From Planctomycetaceae bacterium (lineage in GTDB: Bacteria > Planctomycetota > Planctomycetia > Planctomycetales > Planctomycetaceae): a DNA stretch of 64,000 nucleotides. Of this stretch, positions 18,293 to 27,372 are shown piece by piece. The notes under the pieces were generated by a model that ran no database searches, was not told the DNA's origin, and saw only the letters and a program-made list of their open reading frames with translations. The position numbers and the translations under genes are program-made. Numbering within the stretch: position 1 is the first letter of the stretch; the number at the start of each line of letters is the position of its first letter. The stretch lies in contig JAKFUG010000007.1 in the NCBI GenBank assembly GCA_021732785.1, positions 82,984 through 146,983 of the forward strand, written 5' to 3'.

Positions 18293-19204
18293 ATGGCGTG
18301 GAGAAGTGTTCCTCCCGCCATGGATTGCCCACCCTCCGACAATGAAGCCCCACCGATGAGCACTTCCGTTCTGGATGCACCGACCGTGGTCCCGGCCGAC
18401 GTGTCGGACATCTACGATCACTATTATTTTCAGGCCGACGAAAGCCTGCCAACACCAGAATGGCTGACGCGGCTGCGCCTGGAACGCCCTCGTCGCAACA
18501 CCCGTTATCTGGGCGAAACCATTCGCTTCTGGAAGCGGATGATGGATATCGCCGGAGCGTTGGCGCTGTTGTTCTTTCTCTGGCCGGTGATGTTGTTGAC
18601 GGCCTTGGTCGTCAAGCTCACGTCACCGGGACCGGCGTTTTACTCGCAAGTGCGTATCGGTTTGAATCTGCGCGAGAAGAAACGGGACCGTCGTCATTTC
18701 ACCGCATTGCCTCCGGATGGGATCGATCGCCGTGATCCCGAATCCGACCGCCGCGCGGGACCGTCCTACGGCAAGCCGTTCGTGCTCTACAAATTCCGCA
18801 CGATGCGCATCGACGCCGAGAAAAATGGAGCCCAACTGGCAACCAAAGGCGACCCGCGGATTACGCCCGTGGGCCGCTTCCTGCGTAAAACTCGCCTCGA
18901 TGAATTACCGCAGTTGTGGAACGTGCTGCGGGGCGAAATGTCGCTCGTCGGTCCGCGTCCCGAACGCCCGGAGTTCATTGAAACATTGTCGGAAGAGATC
19001 CCGAATTACATCAACCGCCTCGGCCTCAAACCGGGGCTGACCGGGCTCGCGCAAATCATCAACGGCTACGACACCGATCTCAACAGCTTCCGCCGCAAGG
19101 TGAATTTCGATCTGCTCTATCTGCAAAATTGCTGTCTGTGGAACGATTTCAAGATCCTGCTGCGGACCGTCCGAGTGGTGCTCACCGGCAGCGGGGCGCT
19201 TTAA
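18293..19204 (+). CDS. Polyprenyl-phosphate sugar-1-phosphate transferase (WbaP/bacterial sugar transferase family)
   Basis: Initiating transferase for exopolysaccharide or O-antigen synthesis, 303 residues from the first ATG (18320 and 18356 are alternatives). One membrane helix (about 88-108, [20 protein letters not shown]) is preceded by the conserved KRMMD. The catalytic core has [56 protein letters not shown] and GLTGLAQI. Between the QVRIG and YKFRTM motifs there is an insertion of about 35 mostly charged residues not seen in compact members. The protein lacks the N-terminal multi-helix domain of WbaP. Its stop codon overlaps the convergent endonuclease V gene. The nearby ArnT-like genes suggest an envelope-glycan neighbourhood. 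Confidence 0.9.
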   Translation: MAWRSVPPAMDCPPSDNEAPPMSTSVLDAPTVVPADVSDIYDHYYFQADESLPTPEWLTRLRLERPRRNTRYLGETIRFWKRMMDIAGALALLFFLWPVMLLTALVVKLTSPGPAFYSQVRIGLNLREKKRDRRHFTALPPDGIDRRDPESDRRAGPSYGKPFVLYKFRTMRIDAEKNGAQLATKGDPRITPVGRFLRKTRLDELPQLWNVLRGEMSLVGPRPERPEFIETLSEEIPNYINRLGLKPGLTGLAQIINGYDTDLNSFRRKVNFDLLYLQNCCLWNDFKILLRTVRVVLTGSGAL

Positions 19205-20199
19205 GCCTTCGCTGCTTTTGCGACGCGACGGCTGAGCGCATCGGCTTCGCGAATCGGGATCGGCGTGCGCCCGTGTTTCCAGACGGCGCGCACGCATGCA
19301 ACTGCGGACGCGACGGACAACCCGTGTCCGGGAGAAATCTGCAACGGCTTCCGACTCGTGGTGCCAATGAGAGATTGTCCCAACACGGCACCGTTGAGTT
19401 CCAGCAACGGTTCTGGATCGCCGGAAACCGCCCGGCCACAGAGACGATGTTTCGCCACGCCGATCGTCACGCAATCGGCAACAACTCCCACACCGACGGC
19501 GATCCCTGACCGGCGGGGATGCAATTGCCCTGCGCCGTCCACCAGAATGACTTTCGCTAGCGGCTTTTCCTGCCGCACCTGTTCGATCAGTGCGAGGTGG
19601 ATTGGTAGCTCGCGGAAGGTGAGATAACCCGTGAGATACGGGAACCCAATCTCTGCGTGGTGTGTCGCCGAGAAGACCGTCGCCCCCGACGCGACATCGA
19701 TTTCGACATACGCCGCCACCGCTTGATTGTCCGAAACATAGGACACATCCAGTCCGCCAATTAGCGGGGGAATCGCGACTTCCGTGGTTCCATCGGCACG
19801 GACTGCCAATTCCGATTGCCAGGCGGCGAGTTGTCGCAATGGCGCAGGACAAGTGAAGTCGCACCAGCGACAATCAGCGAGATCAATCCGTCCGTCGTCG
19901 TTGAAATTGAGCCCTTCTGCTGCGAGCATGTCACGCTGAAGAGCCATTCGATCAGAATCGGTACCGGCGAGCTCACCTGTTCGTTTCACGACACGATACC
20001 ACGGTCCGATGGGGTGGCTTCCCAATTCCTGTGCGATCCATCGGGCCGCCGTCAGGTCACCCAGCGCTTCCGCCAGGTCGCCGAAGGTGGTGACACATCC
20101 CGCGGGGATTTGTTTCAGGAGTTCACCAAGCTCCCAAGGCAAATTGGGGATCCTCGGGCACAGCAGCGATTCTACTCGATTCACAATGCGGATTCCCAT
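19201..20199 (-). CDS. nfi: ATL (alkyltransferase-like) domain fused to endonuclease V
   Basis: A two-domain DNA-repair protein of 332 residues. Residues 18-80 match the DNA-binding half of O6-alkylguanine-DNA alkyltransferases (IPAGCVTTFGDLAEAL, AARWIAQELGSHP), but the active-site PCHRV is replaced by GPWYRVV, with Trp67 where the catalytic Cys should be. That Trp is the hallmark of alkyltransferase-like (ATL) proteins, which bind alkylated guanine without repairing it. Residues 140-320 are endonuclease V: GGLDVSYV (Asp151), YLTFRELP (Glu197), LVDGAGQLHPRR (Asp221) and TIGVAKHRLCG, the expected metal-binding triad. Endonuclease V nicks DNA near deoxyinosine. An AGT-endonuclease V fusion with the active Cys is known from Ferroplasma. 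Here lesion sensing and incision appear joined; that is inference. Confidence 0.88.
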   Translation of the reverse strand: MGIRIVNRVESLLCPRIPNLPWELGELLKQIPAGCVTTFGDLAEALGDLTAARWIAQELGSHPIGPWYRVVKRTGELAGTDSDRMALQRDMLAAEGLNFNDDGRIDLADCRWCDFTCPAPLRQLAAWQSELAVRADGTTEVAIPPLIGGLDVSYVSDNQAVAAYVEIDVASGATVFSATHHAEIGFPYLTGYLTFRELPIHLALIEQVRQEKPLAKVILVDGAGQLHPRRSGIAVGVGVVADCVTIGVAKHRLCGRAVSGDPEPLLELNGAVLGQSLIGTTSRKPLQISPGHGLSVASAVACVRAVWKHGRTPIPIREADALSRRVAKAAKA

Positions 20200-20356
20200 T
20201 CGTGGTCGGCCAGACTATCCTGCCATTTCAATCTCGGCGATGCGATCCCGCGAGCGGGCAGGCTTGACGCCGACGCCAACATCCGGAACATGACGCATGT
20301 TGGAATGATCGGCGGAGGACGCCGGGCGGAAACACGGAAAGCGGTGAGGAGGCCGC

Positions 20357-21874
20357 ATGTCGAATACGGTGAATGATTACGAAGAGTTGGCTCAGCGATT
20401 ACGGGATGCCGAGTTGCTGGCATCGTGCGCGAGTGTTCTCAGTTGGGACGAGCAGACGCACCTTCCGACCGGGGGAGCCGAACATCGTTCGAATCAACTC
20501 GGTTTGATCGCCGGGCTGGCACACGACCGAAAGACCGACGCGCGGATTGGCGATTTGCTGGCGTCGCTCGAATCTTCCCGAGACTTGGGTGACCCCGATG
20601 GCGATGTCGCGGTCAATGTTCGCGAAGCTCGTCGAACCTTTGACCGGGCGACAAAACTCCCAAAGAAACTGGTGGAGGAGTTGTCCAAAACCACGTCTCT
20701 CGCCCAGCAGGCGTGGGTGGATGCCAAGAAAAATGCCGATTTTCCGAGTTTTCAGCCGTGGCTTGAAAAGATCATTGGCCTGAAACGGGAAGAAGCCGCC
20801 GCCATCGGGACAACCACCGGTGTTCCTTATGATGCGCTGCTCGACGACTACGAGCCCGGCATGACTGCGGCACAAGTGAATGCGGTGTTCGAACCGTTGC
20901 GGAAGGAACTGGTCGCGCTGGTTTCGGCAATTCAGCAATCGGGGAAAGTCGCACCGCTGGAGATTGTGGAGCGGCATTATCCACAAGTGCCGCAGCGCGT
21001 GTTCGCCGAAGCGGCGGCCCGACAAATCGGTTTCGACTTCGATCGCGGCCGATTGGATGAATCGCCCCACCCGTTTTGCAGTGGTTTCGGCCCGGGCGAT
21101 TGCCGGCTCACCACGCGGTTTAACGACCACCATTTCAACTCGGCATTCTTCGGGGTGCTCCACGAAGCCGGTCACGGAATTTACGAGCAAGGCCTGCCGA
21201 CAGCGGCCTACGGCTTGGGGATCGGTCAGGCGTGTTCGCTCGGCATTCACGAATCGCAATCCCGCATGTGGGAGAACTTTGTCGGCCGCAGCCGGTCCTT
21301 CTGGACGTATTTTTACCCGACCGCGCAACAAGCGTTTCCCACTGCGTTGGGAGGTGTCGCGAGCGATGATTTTTACGCGGCCGTTAACGATGTTCGACCA
21401 TCGTTCATTCGCGTGGAAGCGGACGAAGTGACGTACAACCTGCACATCATGCTGCGGTTCGAGTTGGAACAGAAACTTCTCGATGGAACGTTATTGCCCG
21501 CGGATGTGCCTGCGGCATGGGACGCGGCGTTTGAACGCGACTTCGGCATGCGGCCGGCGAAAGCGTCGCAGGGATGTTTGCAGGATATCCACTGGAGCGG
21601 CGGTCTCGTCGGCTACTTCCCGACCTATGCCCTCGGCAATATGTATGCGGCTCAATTCTTTGAGACGGCCCGCGCTGAACTCGGCGATCTCGATGCGATG
21701 TTTGCGAAAGGGCAGTTCAAACCACTCAAATCGTGGCTCAACGAAAAAATTCACGTCCATGGAAAGCGCTACACTGCGGCCCGGCTGGTGGAAGTGGTGA
21801 CCGGCAAACCATTGACATCGGCCCCGCTGGTGCAACACTTGCAGACGAAATTCAGCGCACTCTATGGCATTTAA
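20357..21874 (+). CDS. M32 metallocarboxypeptidase (carboxypeptidase Taq family)
   Basis: A cytoplasmic zinc carboxypeptidase of 505 residues, the usual M32 length. The zinc site is the HExxH in FFGVLHEAGHGIYEQGL, followed by the third ligand and family signature in LGIHESQSRMWENFVGRS. Other family motifs are FNDHHFNSAFFG and MLRFELEQKLLDG. It removes C-terminal residues from peptides, with broad specificity. The start has no close alternative and sits about 160 bp from the divergent endonuclease V gene. The thioredoxin-fold gene begins 16 bp after its stop, so both are probably on one transcript. Confidence 0.93.
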   Translation: MSNTVNDYEELAQRLRDAELLASCASVLSWDEQTHLPTGGAEHRSNQLGLIAGLAHDRKTDARIGDLLASLESSRDLGDPDGDVAVNVREARRTFDRATKLPKKLVEELSKTTSLAQQAWVDAKKNADFPSFQPWLEKIIGLKREEAAAIGTTTGVPYDALLDDYEPGMTAAQVNAVFEPLRKELVALVSAIQQSGKVAPLEIVERHYPQVPQRVFAEAAARQIGFDFDRGRLDESPHPFCSGFGPGDCRLTTRFNDHHFNSAFFGVLHEAGHGIYEQGLPTAAYGLGIGQACSLGIHESQSRMWENFVGRSRSFWTYFYPTAQQAFPTALGGVASDDFYAAVNDVRPSFIRVEADEVTYNLHIMLRFELEQKLLDGTLLPADVPAAWDAAFERDFGMRPAKASQGCLQDIHWSGGLVGYFPTYALGNMYAAQFFETARAELGDLDAMFAKGQFKPLKSWLNEKIHVHGKRYTAARLVEVVTGKPLTSAPLVQHLQTKFSALYGI

Positions 21875-21889
21875 GGGAACGCACGCATC

Positions 21890-22489
21890 GTGAGCGACGA
21901 TCGCACTGGCAACCGGTCCATTGGCAACAATCCCGGCTCGGAACTCCCGCCGCAATCGAGCGGAGGGGGCTTTTTCGTCGTTCTGATTCTCGTTGCCAGT
22001 GCGGGCTATTTCCTGGCGAGCCTGCTGCAAATGCCGCCCGAGAACGATGCGCATGTCCCCGCGCCCGGCCCGGGACTCATCGGCATGAAGGCCCCGGCCA
22101 TTCAAGCTCAAGGGTGGTTCAACGGAGCGGCTCCCACCGATGAACAACTTCGTGGCAAGGTCATCGTTCTCGACGCCTGGGCGTACTGGTGTGGGCCCTG
22201 CCGTCAAAAAGCACCGGCATTGATTAAGCTCTACGAGAAGTACAACCCCAAGGGCGTTGTGTTTCTCGGTTTAACGAGCGAAGACCGCCGCATGCTGAAG
22301 CAAAGCGAAGAGTTTATCGCCGCGACAAAGATTCCCTGGCCGCAAGGTTATGGCGTCGACACGACGCTCGCGCGACTGAACGCGGACTACATACCGCAAG
22401 TCTGGGTCATCGACCAAACCGGCATGATCGTCTGGGATCGGACCGCACCGGAAGACGTCGACAAGACGCTCGATCGATTATTGAAATAA
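21890..22489 (+). CDS. Membrane-anchored TlpA/ResA-like thioredoxin-fold protein
   Basis: A 199-residue protein starting at GTG, with AAGGGA a dozen bases upstream. A Gly/Ser-rich cytoplasmic tail is followed by one transmembrane anchor (FFVVLILVASAGYFLASLL, about residues 26-45) and a thioredoxin domain (about 62-199) facing the periplasm. The redox motif is WAYWCGPCRQKAP, an intact CxxC, and the cis-Pro region IPQVWVIDQTG is present. Such proteins reduce or oxidise disulfides in exported proteins, often in cytochrome c maturation. No ccm/res gene is nearby, so the client is unknown. Confidence 0.88.
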   Translation: MSDDRTGNRSIGNNPGSELPPQSSGGGFFVVLILVASAGYFLASLLQMPPENDAHVPAPGPGLIGMKAPAIQAQGWFNGAAPTDEQLRGKVIVLDAWAYWCGPCRQKAPALIKLYEKYNPKGVVFLGLTSEDRRMLKQSEEFIAATKIPWPQGYGVDTTLARLNADYIPQVWVIDQTGMIVWDRTAPEDVDKTLDRLLK

Positions 22490-22506
22490 TCGATCTCGTG
22501 TTCCGA

Positions 22507-23235
22507 TCATGCCGCATCGCGCATGGGTCGCGATTTCCGGATAGACGCCGTTTCCAGCCGTTCGAGTTTGTCGCCCATTTGCCGCATTTGCAGCGTGACG
22601 GCATCGGTCGTCTGCTCCAGACCACTGGCCACAAGCGTGACCACGCCGAGATACAGCAGCATCTGCCCGACGGTCGTGAGCAACCATCCCGTCGGTGCGT
22701 AGGCCGAGGGGCCGCCGAAGTAGCTCCAGATCACCAGCGTCATACCGACACTGAGCAATCCCACGCCGCCATACGCGGCGAGATGTCCGGCCAATTGCGA
22801 CCACGAGAACTTCACTGCGGGGGCAACGTCCGATTCCGATCGGAGTCGGACAACATCGGCCGCGGTCGCGTCGCGACGCCGACGTTTGTGGCGGCGCGGA
22901 CGTTCCGTTGCCAGCGTATCCATCGGCTGCGTTAGTAAATTCGATGGGATGTGTTCGGTGCGGCCATCTTCTTGTGGCAACAAGTGTGCCGGTTCGATAC
23001 GGACGGTTGATGCGGACGAGGGGCCGTGCTGCAAAGGCTCCAGGACCGAGAGTGCCGACCAGCGTGCCAGCAGTTCGCGGGCATCGCGTTCCGACTCGGC
23101 GATGCGCGGCATCCCCGGACGGCTCGACATCCCGGCGGCATGCCCCAGTTCCGTGCCGCAGCGCGTGCAGGAGAATCGCCGATGATCCAGCGATAACTCC
23201 GCAGCCACATCCGCTCGACAGCACTCGCACCACAT
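22507..23235 (-). CDS. Zinc-ribbon protein with two membrane helices and a C-terminal coiled coil
   Basis: A 242-residue protein; the ATG at 23235 is chosen because it places the zinc ribbon at the very N-terminus (MWCECCRADV then FSCTRCGTELG, two Cys pairs). A long polar region with a basic cluster (RPRRHKRRRRDA) leads to two hydrophobic spans, GVGLLSVGMTLVIWSYFGG and GWLLTTVGQMLLYLGVVTL, and a short amphipathic helix ending in MGDKLERLETASIRKSR. Topology suggests a cytoplasmic zinc ribbon and C-terminal coiled coil. I do not recognise a named family. It is convergent with the thioredoxin-fold gene and lies downstream of ilvC. Confidence 0.65.
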   Translation of the reverse strand: MWCECCRADVAAELSLDHRRFSCTRCGTELGHAAGMSSRPGMPRIAESERDARELLARWSALSVLEPLQHGPSSASTVRIEPAHLLPQEDGRTEHIPSNLLTQPMDTLATERPRRHKRRRRDATAADVVRLRSESDVAPAVKFSWSQLAGHLAAYGGVGLLSVGMTLVIWSYFGGPSAYAPTGWLLTTVGQMLLYLGVVTLVASGLEQTTDAVTLQMRQMGDKLERLETASIRKSRPMRDAA

Positions 23236-23422
23236 GGAGTCACACCCCGTGATTGCCGCGAACCACCCGCATGGTGCCCGCGATCGCGCGGAAGGTAGCT
23301 CGATTCCGACGACCGTGTCGAGAGAATTCACGCGTGATGGTCCGGGGGCCAGCGCGCAATTTCTCAAGGCCGAGCCGCAACCGGCAGGAGATGCCGGATG
23401 CGTTGCTGCGGAAACGAAGAGA

Positions 23423-23444
23423 CCCAGGGATCAGAATCCCTGGG
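23423..23444 (-). terminator. Hairpin downstream of ilvC
   Basis: CCCAGGGAT (23423-23431) and ATCCCTGGG (23436-23444) form a perfect nine-base stem with a 4-nt loop. On the minus strand it lies 33 nt after the ilvC stop and is followed by a T-rich stretch (TCTCTTCGTTT), consistent with an intrinsic terminator for the ilv genes. Confidence 0.65.
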
Positions 23445-23476
23445 CGTCCTTCGTAATCATTGATGAGTAGTAAAGA

Positions 23477-24481
<1,005 letters not shown>

Positions 24482-24575
24482 GGTGTGGACTCGTGAGAAC
24501 AGAGGGAGAAATCGATAGCGGTGGTCTTCAACGGAAGACGCACCCCGCCGGCGACCACCGCCGGAGTCGCCCGAA

Positions 24576-25115
24576 TTACGCCAGGGCTTCGGCGGGTTCG
24601 TAAGGTTGTGGCGGCTGCAGCGCCTGATCGACCGAAAGCGATGTCGTGCGCGACAACGCAATCCGCCCGGTGCGGACCAATTCGATGATGCCGAACGGTC
24701 GCATCATGTCGATGAATGCCGACAGTTTGCTTTCCTGCCCGGCGATTTCGACGATGACGTGCTCGTGGCTGACGTCGACAATGCGTCCGCGGAAGATGTC
24801 CGACAGCTCGCTGATTTCGGCGCGTTTACCACCCGCCGCATTGACCTTGATGAGCATCAAATCGCGTTCGACGAGCGGTTGGTTGATATAATCCACCACC
24901 TTGACGATGGTGATGATTTTTTCGAGCTGCTTGCGAACTTTAACGAGCGTCAGGTCATCGCTGGCGACGACGAACGTCATCCGCGAGAACTTCGGGTCTT
25001 CGGTTTCGCCAACCGCCAGACTTTCGATGTTATAGGCGCGGGATGCGAGCATGCCGGAGATGTGCGCGAGCACCCCCGGTTGGTTCATGACAATGGCCGA
25101 CAGCACGTGCTTCAT
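24576..25115 (-). CDS. ilvN: Acetolactate synthase small (regulatory) subunit
   Basis: A 179-residue regulatory subunit of acetohydroxyacid synthase that confers feedback inhibition by valine. It starts [20 protein letters not shown], the N-terminal ACT domain (about 1-75), with [19 protein letters not shown]; the C-terminal domain (about 80-165) contains RDLMLIKV and [17 protein letters not shown]. The ATG at 25115 is the conserved start; nine extra upstream codons are open but not conserved. It precedes ilvC. The catalytic subunit ilvB, normally directly upstream, is absent and replaced by a 328-bp gap and deoC. Confidence 0.95.
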   Translation of the reverse strand: MKHVLSAIVMNQPGVLAHISGMLASRAYNIESLAVGETEDPKFSRMTFVVASDDLTLVKVRKQLEKIITIVKVVDYINQPLVERDLMLIKVNAAGGKRAEISELSDIFRGRIVDVSHEHVIVEIAGQESKLSAFIDMMRPFGIIELVRTGRIALSRTTSLSVDQALQPPQPYEPAEALA

Positions 25116-25443
25116 GGAAAATCCGTCCGGGCGGTGACCCACGGCCGTGAATCGCGCACCGCGACCCCGCCGCAGGCTTCCGCGCTGCGTGAATCCAACA
25201 CTGTAGTGAGCGCCGGGACCAGAAACAAGCCTATCCCGAAGACTTTACGCCGCTACCGCCCCTTCTGCGGCCGAACGTTCCATCGCCGCAAATCCAGGCA
25301 CGGATTCGGAGACTCCGTTTAAAGGAAAAGTTCGCGGCAACGAGTAACTTTCAATGCTGTCGAGATTTCGGAAACGGGGGTGCTACCAGAACTGTCGTCC
25401 ACAGTCGGGCATAACACTCCGATGTTCGAGGCGGCGTCTTCGC
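25116..25443. other. Intergenic region upstream of ilvN
   Basis: These 328 bases separate deoC from ilvN and hold no convincing gene. A short palindrome, CGGAGACTCCG (25307-25317), is next to TTTAAAGG. I looked for a leader peptide rich in Val/Leu/Ile codons with terminator/antiterminator stems and did not see one. The ilvN promoter is presumably here. Confidence 0.4.
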
Positions 25444-26169
25444 TCAATAACCGCTAACGGAAGCCGTCACAGCAGTGGAAATCGAAGACATCCCCAGCCG
25501 TTGACGGGCGTCGTCCAGGATTTCTCTGGTGCGGCTGGCACCACACCGTGTCACGCCGATTTCGCGAACGGCCAGAAGCGTATCGAGGTCGCGAACCCCG
25601 CCAGCGGCTTTCACCTGAACATGCGGGGCCGCATGTTCGCGCATCAATTTCAAATCGGCCGGAGTCGCGCCGCCCGTCCCGTAACCGGTGGAAGTCTTCA
25701 CCCAGTCTGCATTGAGGTCCGAACAGATGCGGCACAATTCGATCTTCTGGGCATCGTTGAGATAGCAGTTCTCAAAGATCACCTTCACTTTCTGTCCGGC
25801 GGCATGTGCGACCTCAATGACGGCCCCGATGTCGCTGCGAACGTAATCCCATTCGCCGCTGAGAACCTGGCTGATGTTGACCACCATGTCGAGTTCTTCA
25901 CAACCGTCCGCAATCGCCCGTTCGGCTTCCGCCCGCTTGATGGCCGTCGTGTGGCCGCCGTGTGGAAAGCCGATCGTGGTACTGGCTTTCACCGTGCTGC
26001 CACGGAGGCGGTCCGCACAGTGCTTTAGCGCGTAAGGCATGATGCAGACACTGGCCACATCATAATCCAGCGCGAGTTGTATCCCGGCATCGAGATCCGC
26101 CGCCGTCATCGTGGGGTTCAGCAACGAATGGTCGATCATTTTCGCAAGATCGGGATAAGTCCAGGACAT
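25444..26169 (-). CDS. deoC: Deoxyribose-phosphate aldolase
   Basis: Cleaves 2-deoxyribose 5-phosphate to glyceraldehyde 3-phosphate and acetaldehyde in deoxynucleoside catabolism. It has 241 residues, a class I TIM-barrel aldolase. The Schiff-base lysine lies in ADWVKTSTGYGTGGATP; other active-site motifs are the IDHSLLNPTMTAADLD opening, VCIMPYALKHCADRL, TTIGFPHGG, KVIFENCYLND and VKAAGGVRDLDTLLAV. Most relatives have VCV.P at the third strand; here VCIMP is equivalent. It is co-directional with the ilv genes but functionally unrelated, 112 bp after the legumain-like gene. Confidence 0.95.
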   Translation of the reverse strand: MSWTYPDLAKMIDHSLLNPTMTAADLDAGIQLALDYDVASVCIMPYALKHCADRLRGSTVKASTTIGFPHGGHTTAIKRAEAERAIADGCEELDMVVNISQVLSGEWDYVRSDIGAVIEVAHAAGQKVKVIFENCYLNDAQKIELCRICSDLNADWVKTSTGYGTGGATPADLKLMREHAAPHVQVKAAGGVRDLDTLLAVREIGVTRCGASRTREILDDARQRLGMSSISTAVTASVSGY

Positions 26170-26281
26170 GGCAGTTCATTCTTCGAGGAGGGATCGAGCG
26201 GACGATTTCCACGAAGAATGATCCCATTTCGCCCGGACGAGATCAAGCCGCGCACGAAGGTGGCGGTTTTGCGCGCTGTCG

Positions 26282-27271
26282 TCATTCCGCACGGGGCGGA
26301 TAGACATCCAACGCATCCACCGGGGGAGCATCCGGGACCGTCGCGACGGAATTCAACAGGATCGACTTGGCCAGAACTCCGTCGCCTTTGGTGATGACGG
26401 GAGGCTTGAACGGACGATTGGGCTGCAGTCGTCCCCCAAGATCAACGGTGAGAAAATCGATCTGCAATTCGGTCCCGCGCCCATCGCCGTCATCATCGAG
26501 CAAGCCGTGTTCTGTCGACAAGAGCTCGCCCTCGAAATAGGACTTCGCTATGTTGCGAACTGTCGTGATGTGGAGGTCGAACAGAGAAAACTGGCCATCG
26601 AGGTCGGCATCCAAGTCCCCCGTTGTCAGATCGGTGGCCGCCATTACCCGGGCCAGTTCGTGCGGGTATTCGGTTTCGTTGGTCTCCCATTCTGCCTCGG
26701 TCGCCGCGAGGATCGTCCGGTTTTTGGCGGAAAGGCTTTTGATCCAGGAACCGCTGGTGGAGGTCGTCAGCACGAACACCTGTTCGCGGGCTTTCAAACC
26801 TTCAAACAGCTTGGCGAACTCGGCATTTTGCAGATCGGGACCGGGGAGATTGAGCCACGAAAGCCGCCCGTCATAGTGTGTATGCCCGAGCACAATCACC
26901 CACACGCGGTCATCCGCTTGAGTCCGTTCGTTCAGCGATTTGATGGCTTCGATCACAGCCTCTTTGGTCGCGCGCGGTGCTTTTTGAATCAGTTCCGAAT
27001 CACCATCACGCGGTTCATCTCCGACAAGAAGCTGGACGGAACCAGGGCTGATCCCGTAGCGGTTCTCCAGCCCCGTCACCAGCGTGTTGACCGTCTGAGC
27101 AAAGAGATTGTGATGATCGCCATCGCCACTCAGCCCCCATAAAATGAGTGCTCGACGCTGACCGTCTGTCGCGAGGGGCTCATCGCCACGGGCGATCGAT
27201 CCGAAATCAAACATCAGCCCCAGCAACAAGGCCGCAGTGTGAAGCGGGCGGGGGGTGATCGTTGTTTCCAT
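26282..27271 (-). CDS. Secreted legumain/caspase-like (clan CD) protein with Ser in place of catalytic Cys
   Basis: A 329-residue exported protein (signal peptide about 1-30, ending SIARGDE). The fold resembles C13/caspase-type peptidases: a first strand RALILWGLSGDGDH, a VWVIVLGHTHYDG strand whose His130 would be the catalytic histidine, the LNLPGPDLQNAEF segment, and VFVLTTSTSGSWIKSL, which corresponds to the (A)C-x-SGS strand but has Ser171 where the nucleophilic Cys is expected. After the core there are Asp-rich calcium-type loops (DLDADLDGQFSLFDL; DDDGDGRG). It may be an inactive pseudo-enzyme or a serine variant. It lies 101 bp after blaR1 on the same strand and could be part of that transcript. 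Confidence 0.6.
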   Translation of the reverse strand: METTITPRPLHTAALLLGLMFDFGSIARGDEPLATDGQRRALILWGLSGDGDHHNLFAQTVNTLVTGLENRYGISPGSVQLLVGDEPRDGDSELIQKAPRATKEAVIEAIKSLNERTQADDRVWVIVLGHTHYDGRLSWLNLPGPDLQNAEFAKLFEGLKAREQVFVLTTSTSGSWIKSLSAKNRTILAATEAEWETNETEYPHELARVMAATDLTTGDLDADLDGQFSLFDLHITTVRNIAKSYFEGELLSTEHGLLDDDGDGRGTELQIDFLTVDLGGRLQPNRPFKPPVITKGDGVLAKSILLNSVATVPDAPPVDALDVYPPRAE

Positions 27272-27372
27272 TTCAAACTTTCACGAACAACAGCAGGTAG
27301 CCGAACGGCTGACAGGAAGCCGCCGCGCATGCTCGAAAGGATGAGACAGGCATCAATGCCGCACCGCGGGAC

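Noticed and set aside
24482..24661. 60-residue N-terminal extension of ketol-acid reductoisomerase
   Set aside because: No similarity to the family, Arg/Ser-rich, overlaps the end of ilvN; the conserved start is the ATG at 24481.
25116..25443. Attenuator or riboswitch before ilvN
   Set aside because: No branched-chain codon-rich leader peptide and no alternative stem pair with T-run could be found.
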